DNA of 64,000 nucleotides, from assembly GCA_963833745.1 (NCBI GenBank), contig CAWHZD010000006.1, positions 682,001-746,000 on the forward strand, written 5' to 3'. The translations under genes and the position numbers were made by a program. The notes under the pieces were generated by a model that was given only the letters and a program-made list of their open reading frames with translations, was not told the DNA's origin and made no database searches. Positions 7,673 through 16,561 of this stretch are shown one piece after another. The number at the start of each line of letters is the position of its first letter. Position 1 is the stretch's first letter. Source of the DNA: AP-15 sp963833745. Lineage in GTDB: Bacteria > Pseudomonadota > Alphaproteobacteria > ATCC43930 > CGMCC-115725.

Positions 7673-9499
7673 ATGCGGCAGGTATTGGCAATTGCGGTTG
7701 CCTTCTTTTTACTGTTGTCGGCGGGCAGCACCCAGGCGGCTCCGAGCGAGGGCATGTCGCTGTTCGGCGACCTCAAATATAAACCTGGGTTTACCCATTT
7801 CGACTACGCGAACCCGCAAGCGGTAAAAGGCGGGACGATGCGGTATTCCGCAATCGGCACCTTCGATACCTTGAACCCCTTTGTCATCAAGGGTGTGCCA
7901 GCCGCCGCGGTCGGCCTGATCTTCGATACCTTGTCCGCGTCCTCAGAAGATGAGCCCGCTAGCGAATACGGACTTGTGGCCGAGACCATCGATCTTGCTG
8001 CCGACAAGCTCTCGGTCCTCTACACCTTGCGAAAAGAGGCGCGCTTTCACGACGGCGCGCCGATGACGCCGGCAGACGTGATCTGGACTTTCGAGACCTT
8101 GCAAAAGAAAGGACTGCCAGCTTACCGTGAATATTACAGGGATGTGACCAAGGTCGTGCAAGAGGGTGAGCGCGGCGTCCGCTTTTACTTCAAATCCGCG
8201 AAAAACCGTGAACTACCGCAGATTTTGGGGCAGATGCCGGTCTTGTCCAAGGCCTATTGGTCGAGCCGCGATTTTGAGAAGACCACGCTCACCCCGCCGC
8301 TCGGCAGCGGCCCGTACACGATCCAGTCAATCGACCCCGGCCGCTCGGTCACCTACAGCCGGGTCAAGGATTATTGGGGCGCCGATCTGCCGGTCAACAA
8401 GGGCCGCTACAATGTCGACACGATCCGCTATGACTATTACCGCGATGCGACGATCGCGCTCGAAGCATTCAAAGCCGGGCAATACGACGTGCGGCTCGAA
8501 AATTCGTCAAAGGATTGGGCGACCGGATACAACTCCCCTGCTGTGCGCGCTGCTCTGATTAAAAAGGAGCAGATCCCGAACGGGTTGCCGAGCGGCATGC
8601 AGGGCTTTGGCTTCAATCTGCGGCGGCCGATCTTTCAGGACCCACGGGTCCGCGAGGCGCTGGCCTATGCCTTCGATTTCGAATGGTCTAACAAGAATTT
8701 GTTTTACGGTGCCTACCAGCGCACGCGCAGCTACTTCGACAATTCCGAGCTGGCAGCGACCGGCATTCCGCAAGGCCAGGAGCTCGATATCCTGAACAAA
8801 TTCCGCGGCCAGGTTCCCGACGCCGTGTTCACGACCGAATACGACCCGCCGAAATACGACGGCTCCGGCAATATCCGTGACGGACTGCGCAAGGCTCTGA
8901 AATTGCTGATGGAAGCCGGTTGGACATTCAAGGACGAGAAACTCGTCAATGCCACGACCGGCCAACCCTTCGAATTCGAGATCCTGCTCGACAATCCGCA
9001 ATTCGAGCGGATCGTGCTACCCTTTGCCGATAATTTGAAGCGGATGGGGATCACCGCACGGGTGCGTACCGTCGATCCGGCGCAATACGAAAAGCGGATG
9101 GAGACTTTTGATTACGACATGACCGTCGTGCTGTTCCCGGAGTCGCTGTCGCCGGGGAACGAGCAGCGCGAATATTGGGGTTCGCAGGCGGCCGACGAGC
9201 AGGGCAGCCGCAATGTGCTGGGCATCAAGAACAAGGTTGTCGACGCGCTGGTTGAGGAGTTGATCCAATCACCCGACCGCGCTGGCCTCGTCGCATACAC
9301 CCGGGCGCTCGACCGGGTATTGCAGTACGGCTATTACGTTATCCCTAACTTTCATCTGGCGGCATTCCGAGTGGCGTATTGGGACAAGTTCCGGCGCCCG
9401 ACGATCTCGCCGAAATACGCGGTCGGCTTCGACACTTGGTGGATCGATCCGGGCGCGGAAAAATCGGTCGACGCAAAAAAAGGCGAGGTAACTAAATAG
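7673..9499 (+). CDS. yejA: ABC transporter substrate-binding protein, YejA-like (family 5)
   Basis: A 608-residue periplasmic solute-binding protein of the peptide/opine family (SBP_bac_5). Signal peptide about residues 1-24 (AIAVAFFLLLSAGSTQAAPS). Early motifs GLFxxxKY-like (SLFGDLKYKPGFTHFDYANP) and KGGTMRYSAIGTFDTLNPFV are typical of YejA, the microcin C/oligopeptide-binding component. ARFHDGAPMTPADVIWTFE is the family 5 signature. It captures peptides for the adjacent permease YejB (13 bases downstream). The start at 7673 was chosen because it is the ATG directly before the signal peptide; longer frames run through the phosphatase gene. Confidence 0.9.
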   Translation: MRQVLAIAVAFFLLLSAGSTQAAPSEGMSLFGDLKYKPGFTHFDYANPQAVKGGTMRYSAIGTFDTLNPFVIKGVPAAAVGLIFDTLSASSEDEPASEYGLVAETIDLAADKLSVLYTLRKEARFHDGAPMTPADVIWTFETLQKKGLPAYREYYRDVTKVVQEGERGVRFYFKSAKNRELPQILGQMPVLSKAYWSSRDFEKTTLTPPLGSGPYTIQSIDPGRSVTYSRVKDYWGADLPVNKGRYNVDTIRYDYYRDATIALEAFKAGQYDVRLENSSKDWATGYNSPAVRAALIKKEQIPNGLPSGMQGFGFNLRRPIFQDPRVREALAYAFDFEWSNKNLFYGAYQRTRSYFDNSELAATGIPQGQELDILNKFRGQVPDAVFTTEYDPPKYDGSGNIRDGLRKALKLLMEAGWTFKDEKLVNATTGQPFEFEILLDNPQFERIVLPFADNLKRMGITARVRTVDPAQYEKRMETFDYDMTVVLFPESLSPGNEQREYWGSQAADEQGSRNVLGIKNKVVDALVEELIQSPDRAGLVAYTRALDRVLQYGYYVIPNFHLAAFRVAYWDKFRRPTISPKYAVGFDTWWIDPGAEKSVDAKKGEVTK

Positions 9500-9512
9500 C
9501 CAGGAGGCGGGG

Positions 9513-10613
9513 ATGATCGGCTACGCGATCCGACGGGTGCTGCTGATCATCCCGACCCTGTTCGCGATTATGGTCGTGAATTTCGTAATCGTGCAGGCAG
9601 CACCCGGTGGACCGGTCGAGCAGATGATCTCGCGGCTCAAAGGCGAATCGGTTAGCGTCACCGAGCGCGTCAGCGGCGGTACCGGTGAGATCAAGATGCC
9701 GTCAGCCACCAGTGCCGCCGCCGTCAACTCGCGCTATCGGGGGGCACGCGGCCTCGACCCGGCGCTAATCAAGGAGCTCGAAAGGCAATACGGCTTCGAC
9801 AAGCCGCCCTTGACGCGCTTTGCGCTGATGATGCGCAACTACCTGACCTTCGATTTCGGCAAGAGCTTTTTCCGCGACGAACGCGTCGTCGATCTAATCA
9901 AGTCCAAGCTTCCGGTATCGATTTCGATCGGGCTGTGGACGACGTTGATCACCTATCTGGTGTCGATCCCGCTCGGGATAAGGAAGGCCGTACGCGACGG
10001 CAGCCGGTTCGATGTTTGGACCAGCGCTGTCATCATCGTCGGCTACGCGGTACCGAGCTTTCTGTTCGCGGTGTTGTTGATCGTGCTGTTCGCGGGCGGC
10101 AGCTATCTATCGATCTTCCCGCTGCGCGGGCTGGTCAGCGACAACTGGGCGTCGCTGTCATGGCCGATGCGGATCACCGATTACTTTTGGCACATTGCCT
10201 TGCCGATCACCGCTTTGGTGATTTCGGGGTTCGCGACCCTGACAATGCTCACCAAAAACTGCTTTCTCGACGAGATCAACAAGCAATATGTACTGACGGC
10301 GCGCGCCAAAGGGCTGACGGAGCGGCGCGTGCTTTATGGCCATGTATTCCGCAATGCGATGCTGCTGGTCGTCGCCGGGTTTCCGGCGGCGCTGGTCGGC
10401 ATCCTCTTCACCGGATCGCTGTTGATCGAAGTGATCTTTTCGCTCGACGGCCTTGGCCTCTTAGGGTTCGAGGCGGCAATCAGCCGCGATTACCCGATCA
10501 TGTTCGCGACCCTTTATGTCTTCACCCTGATCGGCCTCCTGCTCAAGCTCGTTAGCGACCTGACCTATATGCTGATTGACCCGCGCATCGACTTCGCGAC
10601 CCGCCGCGCGTGA
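9513..10613 (+). CDS. yejB: ABC transporter permease, YejB-like
   Basis: A 366-residue inner-membrane permease. The first transmembrane helix is at about residues 9-29. A large periplasmic loop, rich in Ser/Thr/Gly as in YejB, is followed by five further helices. The binding-protein-dependent transport (EAA) loop is in QYVLTARAKGLTERRVLYGHVFRNA, where the ATPase docks. It forms the channel with YejE and is driven by YejF in other bacteria, but neither follows here: 81 bases after its stop comes a decayed cyclase gene. Either the partners are elsewhere in the genome or the operon was truncated. Confidence 0.92.
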   Translation: MIGYAIRRVLLIIPTLFAIMVVNFVIVQAAPGGPVEQMISRLKGESVSVTERVSGGTGEIKMPSATSAAAVNSRYRGARGLDPALIKELERQYGFDKPPLTRFALMMRNYLTFDFGKSFFRDERVVDLIKSKLPVSISIGLWTTLITYLVSIPLGIRKAVRDGSRFDVWTSAVIIVGYAVPSFLFAVLLIVLFAGGSYLSIFPLRGLVSDNWASLSWPMRITDYFWHIALPITALVISGFATLTMLTKNCFLDEINKQYVLTARAKGLTERRVLYGHVFRNAMLLVVAGFPAALVGILFTGSLLIEVIFSLDGLGLLGFEAAISRDYPIMFATLYVFTLIGLLLKLVSDLTYMLIDPRIDFATRRA

Positions 10614-10694
10614 TCAGGGCGCGGATAGTCGCGCGAATCGCAGCAGTAAGCTTGTGGTAAGTTCTGGCATACCTCGGGAGAAAGGCTCATCGAG

Positions 10695-12234
10695 ATGCCG
10701 GAAGTGGTCGAACGTCGCCTGACGACGATCCTGGCGGCCGATGTCGCCGAATACAGCCGGCTGATGCGGACGGACGAGGACGGCACGTTGCGTGCGTTAA
10801 CCCGGTGCCGGGCAATTGTCGATGCATTTATTGCCAGCTATCGCGGTCGTATCGCTAACGCCGCGGGCAACTCGGTGCTCGCCGAGTTCCCGAGCGTCGC
10901 CGAAGCGCTCTCCTGCGGACTCGCCATTCAGCCGGCGATCGCCAGAGAAAACGAAAACCTTTCGGCTGAAAGGTGGATGCGGTTTCGCATCGGCATTCGG
11001 CGCTGCTCCCTCTATCGAGCCGACAAACGCGCTGTCCTTACCGGACAAGCCGTCGGTCGCAGTGCTGCCGTTCACGAATATGAGCGCCGATCCCGAGCAG
11101 GAGTTCTTTGCCGACGGGGTCGCCGAAGACATCATTACCGCGCTGTCGCGCTATCCGTTCCTGTTCGTGATCGCCCGAAACTCCTCGTTCACCTACAAAG
11201 AACGCGCAGTCGATGTGAAGCAGGTCGGGCGCGATCTCGGCGTTCGTTATCTTCTCGAAGGCGGTCTACGCAAATCCGGCAACCGCATCCGCGTGACCGC
11301 CCAGCTCGTCGAGGCCGAGACCAGCAAGCATGTCTGGGCCAACCGCTACGATCGCGATCAAGCCGACATTTTCGTACTGCAGGACGAGATTACCGAGGCG
11401 GTCACGATTGCTATCGCGCCGGCGATCGCCGATGCCGAGCAGCGACGCGCCATGCGTAAGCCGCCGGGGAGCCCCGACGCCTGGGCTGCTTACCAGCGCG
11501 GCCTGTGGCATGTCAGCAAAGCTACCTCGGGCGACATCTCGCTCGCGGAGAAATTCTTTCAGCAGGCCATAGATCTCGACCCGAGCTTTTCCGGAGCCTA
11601 CGGGGGTCTCGCCATGGCTCTAGGTCAAGCCGCCGACGACTTTCAGACCCGCAATCTGCCGGAAACGTTGAGCTCAATCGAGGCGCTGGCGCGCCGAGCG
11701 GTCGCGCTCGACGGTGCCGACGCGGAGGCCCGTGCTCTGCTTTCCAACGCACCCTGGAGACGCGCCGACTACGAAGGTGCTCTGGCCGAAGCCGAACGCG
11801 CGTTGACGACGACACCGAACCTGGCTTTTGCACACCACATGTTTGGTACGACGCTGATCTTCTCGGGGCGCCCAAAGGAAGGTCTTGCAGCTCTCGAGAG
11901 AAGCATCAGGCTCGATCCGCGGCACCCGCGTTCGGCGGTCCGTTTGATGCAAGTGTCGTTGGCGCTTTACCTCTCGCGGGAATACGCGGCCGCGGTTGAG
12001 GCGGCGAAACGCGCGATCCGGTCATACCCCGATTACCCGAACACCTACCGCTGGCTCGCCGCCGCGCTCGGCCAGCTCGGTCGGACCGAAGAGGCGAAGG
12101 AAGCGCTGGAGAAAGCCATCGCGATCGTGCCGGCCTCTTTCGCGATGTATGTCCGTACAGGCGTGCCGTGGATGCGGCCAGAGGACCACGCCCACATGCT
12201 CGAAGGACTGCGCAAGGCCGGTTGGCAGGGCTGA
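10695..12234 (+). pseudogene. Decayed adenylate cyclase / TolB-like / TPR gene
   Basis: The 5' frame (10695) encodes the start of a class III cyclase domain (RRLTTILAADVAEYSRLM) up to FRIGI at residues 97-101. The sequence then jumps, in a different frame, into the downstream part of the same protein type: LPDKPSVAVLPFTNMSADPEQ, SSFTYKERAVDVKQVGRDLG, then TPR repeats to 12234. The paralogue at 18033-19925 has about 130 residues between the matching points, including HVGDVIVEG, the cyclase C-terminal half and a transmembrane helix. All of this is missing here, so an internal deletion near 11000 also shifted the frame. The second metal-binding Asp of the cyclase is Asn (N59 in AAGNSVLAEF). The downstream frame is open from 10816 and might still be translated as a soluble TPR protein. 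Confidence 0.8.
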
Positions 12235-12489
12235 GGCCCTTCCGCGCCTTTTCAGTAGCCGCAGTAGCACCCCGCTTACAAGTCCGGTTACCATGCCGCT
12301 CGCTCAGAGTTGTGGATGTTGCTCGGGGGGACCGTCGCATGTCGACATCGACCGCGATAATCTCGCAGCGAGACAAAGAGGCGGAATTTAGATGAAGATC
12401 CGGTTGGCCACAGCGCATTGCTTGCCCATCCCGATTACAACCAGCGGGCGGGACGCAGATGGTCGCGGCAGCAGGGGATTGGCAATATT

Positions 12490-13467
12490 GTGAAAGCGCT
12501 GTTTCTCGGGAGAGTCGCTGCCGACACGGCCGAGGGGATCAAGACGCAGCTGCCGGCCGAGCTCGCGGTCGAAATCCTCGACGACCCGATCGACAGGGCG
12601 CTGCTACCGACCGCCGCAGCCGACGCCGACATCCTCGTCAGTAACCACTGGAGCGCCGATTATCCGGAGGCGCCGCACGTGCGGCTGGTACAGTCGGTCG
12701 CCACAGGTGTCGATCTGTTCGACCTGGCGTCCCTTCCGGCCGGGATTAGTGTGTGCAACGCCTTTGGCCACGAAACCGCGATCGCCGAATACGTCGTGAT
12801 GACGATGCTGACGATGCACCATCGCCTGTTCGAGATTTCGGGCGAATTCCGCGAGCGAGCCTCGTGGCGCACGAGCTGGGTCGAGGGCGGCGCACCGCAT
12901 GGCGAAGTGCGCGGCTCGACCCTGGGCATCGTCGGCTATGGCCGGGTCGGGCGCGAGGTCGCGCGCCGCGCCGCGCCGTTCGGGTGCCGTATCCTTGCCG
13001 CCAACCGCACCCCGCGTCCGGCCGAGAACGGGGTCGAGCGCGTCTACCCGCTTGCCGAGCTCGACCGGATGCTGCCGGAGTGCGACACCGTGGCGCTGTG
13101 CACCGCGCTCGGTCCCGAGACCACCGGGCTGGTCGATGCCCGGCGGCTGGCGCTGATGAAGCCGGGGGCGTTCCTGATCAACATCGCACGCGGGCAAGTA
13201 ACTGATGAGGATGCGCTTTATGCTGCGCTGCACGATCGGAAGATTGCCGGTGCCGCACTCGATGTGTGGTGGCAGTACCCGAACGCGGCCGACCCCAACC
13301 GCCGCGGCTCACGCCATCCGTTCCACAAATTGCCGAATGTGATCGTCACCCCGCATAATTCCGGCTGGACCGGCGGAATGGTCCGGCGGCGGTGGGACGA
13401 GATCGCCGACAACCTCGGCCGCTTTGTCCGCAACGAGCCGCTGATCAACATTGTTTCCATAAGCTGA
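12490..13467 (+). CDS. D-2-hydroxyacid dehydrogenase family protein (copy 1)
   Basis: A NAD(P)-binding D-isomer 2-hydroxyacid dehydrogenase of 325 residues. The Rossmann motif is in LGIVGYGRVGREVARRA, the catalytic Arg in NIARGQVTDEDALYAAL and the catalytic His in VTPHNSGWTGG. Where most members have the acidic partner in a FxxEP motif, this protein reads ALDVWWQYPNA, without the Glu. Start is GTG 12490 (VKALFLGRV), aligned with MKAVFLGAL of copy 2; AGGGG lies about 13 bases upstream. It is followed by copy 2 (41-base gap) and an amidase, suggesting an operon that processes a 2-oxo/2-hydroxy acid and an amide. Substrate unknown. Confidence 0.85.
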   Translation: MKALFLGRVAADTAEGIKTQLPAELAVEILDDPIDRALLPTAAADADILVSNHWSADYPEAPHVRLVQSVATGVDLFDLASLPAGISVCNAFGHETAIAEYVVMTMLTMHHRLFEISGEFRERASWRTSWVEGGAPHGEVRGSTLGIVGYGRVGREVARRAAPFGCRILAANRTPRPAENGVERVYPLAELDRMLPECDTVALCTALGPETTGLVDARRLALMKPGAFLINIARGQVTDEDALYAALHDRKIAGAALDVWWQYPNAADPNRRGSRHPFHKLPNVIVTPHNSGWTGGMVRRRWDEIADNLGRFVRNEPLINIVSIS

Positions 13468-13507
13468 GAGGACAGATGCATCGAATCGTCCGCAACATGG
13501 TGCCGCG

Positions 13508-14467
13508 ATGAAGGCGGTGTTTCTCGGCGCGCTCGCCACCTCGCAGGCGGCGCCGATCATTGACTCCATCACCACCGACCTTCGCACCGAACTGCTCGAT
13601 CAAGCCGAGCCGGCAGCCCTGGCCGATGCCGACGTCGTGCTGACCGGGGCGTGGCGCCACGGTTATCCGCCGGCGCCGAAACTGCGGCTGCTGCAAGTGC
13701 CGCTCGCCGGCACCGACGGGATCGAGCTCGCGGCGCTGCCGAAGGGCGTCACTCTCTGCAATGCTTATGGTCACGAGCCGGCGCTTGGCGAATTCGCGGT
13801 CATGATGATGCTGGCATGGCGCCATCGCCTGTTCGATATCGCAACCTCGTTCCGCGGCGGATCGTGGTATTGGAGTCCGTCGGTCGGCGGGCCGGTGCGC
13901 GGCGAGATTGGCGGCCGGACGGTCGGCATCATCGGCCTCGGCCATATCGGTCGTGAAGTGGCGTGGCGCGCCGCGGCGCTCGGCTGCCGTGTCGTCGCTG
14001 CAAATCGCACCCCGCGCGAGAAACCGCCCTCGGTCGAGCGAATATTTTCGTTCTTCGAGCTGGACCACATGCTCAGCGAGTGCGACATCGTCGTGCTGAG
14101 CTGTGCGTTGACGCCGGAAACGACGGGTCTGATCGGAGAGCGCCGTCTCGCCGCAATGAAGCCCGGCGCATTTCTGATCAACCTGGCACGCGGCCCGATT
14201 GCCGACGAGGATGCGCTCTATCACGCCTTGCGCGACGGCATTATCGGCGGGGCGGCGCTCGACACCTGGTGGCGCTATCCGAGCGCCGAGGAGCGCGAGC
14301 CGCGCCCGTCGCGCCATCCATTCCACGAACTCCCGAATGTCATCATGACGCCGCACTGCTCGCCGCGGACCGACGGGACGATCGAGCGCCGCTCACGCGA
14401 CGTCGCCCGGAATCTCGACCGCTTCGTTCGCGGCGAACCGCTCGAAAATATCGTCGCCGCGACATGA
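13508..14467 (+). CDS. D-2-hydroxyacid dehydrogenase family protein (copy 2)
   Basis: A 319-residue paralogue of the preceding gene, alike along its whole length. Motifs are VGIIGLGHIGREVAWRA (NAD-binding glycines), NLARGPIADEDALYHAL (catalytic Arg) and MTPHCSPRTDG (catalytic His). As in copy 1, the usual acidic residue is replaced: ALDTWWRYPSAEE. The two genes evidently arose by tandem duplication and then diverged to perhaps different substrates. The amidase begins 13 bases after the stop, so translation is probably coupled or at least co-transcribed. Confidence 0.85.
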   Translation: MKAVFLGALATSQAAPIIDSITTDLRTELLDQAEPAALADADVVLTGAWRHGYPPAPKLRLLQVPLAGTDGIELAALPKGVTLCNAYGHEPALGEFAVMMMLAWRHRLFDIATSFRGGSWYWSPSVGGPVRGEIGGRTVGIIGLGHIGREVAWRAAALGCRVVAANRTPREKPPSVERIFSFFELDHMLSECDIVVLSCALTPETTGLIGERRLAAMKPGAFLINLARGPIADEDALYHALRDGIIGGAALDTWWRYPSAEEREPRPSRHPFHELPNVIMTPHCSPRTDGTIERRSRDVARNLDRFVRGEPLENIVAAT

Positions 14468-14480
14468 GAGCCGCATCCGC

Positions 14481-15956
14481 ATGACCGATCAGATTGCCTT
14501 TCTGCCGGCAACGCGACTGATCTCGCTTTACCGCGACAAGAAATTGTCACCGGTCGAGGTGTTGGCCGAAACCTTGTGCCGTCTCGAGCGCTATGAGGGG
14601 GCGCTCAACGCCTTTGTGCTGTACGACCCGGAGGCTGCGGGGGCGCAGGCGCGCGAGAGCGAGGCGCGCTGGCAAAAGGGCGCGCCGCGGGGCCTGCTCG
14701 ATGGCGTGCCGGTGGCAATCAAGGACACGCTCTTGACCACCGGCTGGCCGCGACTGATGGGCTCGCGCACGATCGATCCCAACCAGGCGTGGGACGAAGA
14801 CGCACCGGTCCCGGCGCGGCTGCGGGCCGAAGGCGCGGTATTCTTTGGCAAGACGACGACACCCGAGTTCGGCTGGAAGGGGGTCACCAACTCACCGCTC
14901 ACCGGCGTCACCCGCAACCCGTGGAACCTCGAGCGCACCCCCGGCGGCAGCAGCGGCGGCAGTGCGGCGGCGGTGCTGGCCGGCATCTGCCCGCTGGCGG
15001 TCGGCACCGACGCGGGCGGCTCGATCCGCATCCCCGCTTCGTTTTGCGGCATCTTCGGGTTGAAGCCGACTTTTGGGCGGGTGGCGGCCTATCCGCCGGG
15101 GGCGTTTGGTGACGTCGCCCATGTCGGCCCGATGGCGCGAACGGTCGAAGACGCGGCGCTGATGCTCGACGCGATCAAGGGGCCGGATTCACGCGACTGG
15201 CACAGCCTGCCGGACGACGGCGTCGATTATCGCGAGCGTGTGGGGGATGGTTCGCTTAAAGGCAAGCGGGTGGCGCTGTCGCCCACCCTTGGCTTTGCCG
15301 AGCCCTCGCCGCCGGTGCGCGCGGCGGTCGAGCGCGCGGCCGAAGTGTTTGCGCGATTGGGCGCCGTGGTCGAGCACGCAGACCCGTTTTCGGAATCGCC
15401 GATGCCGATTTTTCAGACGCTCGCCTTGGGCGGGTTCTGGGCCTTGCTGCGCGCGCAGACGCCCGAGGCGGTCGCGGTGATGGACCCGGGCCTCGTCGAG
15501 ATGTGTCGCCGTGGCGAGGCGGTGACGCAGCAGCAATATGTCGACGCCGTGGCTCAGCGGGTGGCGCTCGGCCAGCGGCTGCGGCGTTTTTTCGACCGCT
15601 TCGACCTCCTGCTGTCGCCGACGATGCCGATCCCGGCCGCCTATGCCGACCCGCGCGACGACGATCGGCCGAACCCGAACAACTCGTGGAGCTGGGTCGC
15701 CTACACCTATGTCTTCAACCTGACCAAGAATCCGTCCGCCTCGATCCCGTGCGGATTTACCGACGGATTGCCGGTCGGACTGATGGTGACCGGCCCGCTC
15801 TACGACGATCTCGGGGTGCTGCAGGCCTGCCACGCCTATGAAGAGGCCGCCGGCGCCGCCTGGCCGGTCGCCGGGCTGGAACCGCAGCTCGCCGCCATCG
15901 CTGTCGCTCCTGGTGCCGAGGTAAAAGCCAAACGCTGGAAGACGGCGGGATCGTAG
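14481..15956 (+). CDS. Amidase (amidase-signature family)
   Basis: A 491-residue enzyme hydrolysing a carboxamide bond. The amidase-signature Ser-cisSer-Lys triad is intact: K81 in PVAIKDTLLTTGW, S157 in RTPGGSSGGSAAAVLAG and the nucleophile S181 in GTDAGGSIRIPASFCG. The C-terminal part has SIPCGFTDGLPVGLMVTGP, normal for GatA-like amidases, but no gatB or gatC is nearby, so this is a stand-alone catabolic amidase rather than the tRNA amidotransferase subunit. It is the last gene of the hydroxyacid-dehydrogenase cluster. Substrate unknown. Confidence 0.92.
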   Translation: MTDQIAFLPATRLISLYRDKKLSPVEVLAETLCRLERYEGALNAFVLYDPEAAGAQARESEARWQKGAPRGLLDGVPVAIKDTLLTTGWPRLMGSRTIDPNQAWDEDAPVPARLRAEGAVFFGKTTTPEFGWKGVTNSPLTGVTRNPWNLERTPGGSSGGSAAAVLAGICPLAVGTDAGGSIRIPASFCGIFGLKPTFGRVAAYPPGAFGDVAHVGPMARTVEDAALMLDAIKGPDSRDWHSLPDDGVDYRERVGDGSLKGKRVALSPTLGFAEPSPPVRAAVERAAEVFARLGAVVEHADPFSESPMPIFQTLALGGFWALLRAQTPEAVAVMDPGLVEMCRRGEAVTQQQYVDAVAQRVALGQRLRRFFDRFDLLLSPTMPIPAAYADPRDDDRPNPNNSWSWVAYTYVFNLTKNPSASIPCGFTDGLPVGLMVTGPLYDDLGVLQACHAYEEAAGAAWPVAGLEPQLAAIAVAPGAEVKAKRWKTAGS

Positions 15957-16032
15957 AGCGCCCTGATTTCACGGTTGCATCAGCCCGCATCCGCTGCATA
16001 TTCGCACTCGACCGAGATCGAAGGAGGTTGTA

Positions 16033-16140
16033 GTGGCAAACAAGGAGCAGAAGCGCACGAGCCGGGAAGCCAAAAAGCCGAAACAGAAAAAGAAAGGCGC
16101 CGACAAGAAGTCTGGTCAGCCGCAAGCCACCAAGACCTGA
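16033..16140 (+). CDS. Small lysine-rich basic protein (35 residues)
   Basis: A short frame with a very strong ribosome-binding site (AAGGAGG at 16021-16027) 5 bases before a GTG start. The product begins VANKEQKRTSREAKKPK and continues Lys/Gln-rich to TKT, with about a third of its residues Lys or Arg and no hydrophobic segment. Short proteins with an N-terminal (S/N)REAKKPK-like motif are, to my recollection, widespread in alphaproteobacteria without a known function. A GC-rich hairpin follows 15 bases after the stop. Disordered and probably nucleic-acid- or ribosome-associated; that is only a guess from charge. Confidence 0.65.
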   Translation: MANKEQKRTSREAKKPKQKKKGADKKSGQPQATKT

Positions 16141-16154
16141 CAATCTCCTCGCTA

Positions 16155-16172
16155 CCCCGGCAAAAGCCGGGG
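16155..16172 (+). terminator. GC-rich hairpin after the 35-residue gene
   Basis: A perfect stem CCCCGGC / GCCGGGG with an AAAA loop lies 15 bases after the small gene's stop. There is no T-tract after it, so it is either a weak terminator or a transcript-end-stabilising hairpin. Similar CCCCGGC-A-GCCGGGG palindromes are common between genes in GC-rich alphaproteobacteria. Confidence 0.5.
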
Positions 16173-16561
16173 ACCCGCCGATGCTGATCATCACGTTGGT
16201 CGAGGTTGTCATTAAATTTGGCTCTGGCAGCTCGTGCTTTGGATTTGTCCGACAACAAGCTCTCATTCGGGTCCGACGAAAGAGTATTTGGCATACACAC
16301 TAATCGGACGGGCGACTATTCTCGCTGGCGTTTGCCCGACTTGGTCCGTTGACCGGCGCTCTTGAGAAGCTGAGCGGGGACGGCGAGCCGCTGACGCTGG
16401 CACAGGCGGCGAATGAGCCAAACGGGCTCCGCTGCTGCGGATGAGCCGGCCCTCGTCCGTGCCGTCTCGACGATTTCGTGGATCAGCCGATACTCGACTC
16501 GTCGCCTGCCCCATGTTTCATAAGCTTATGCAGAGGACGCCAATGCCAAAGAGCCTGCGCC
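16173..16561. other. Gene-free region before lpd
   Basis: About 390 bases with no convincing reading frame on either strand. Codon use is mixed and no tRNA or repeat was found. The lpd promoter presumably lies in it, but no clear -35/-10 pair stands out. Confidence 0.5.
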
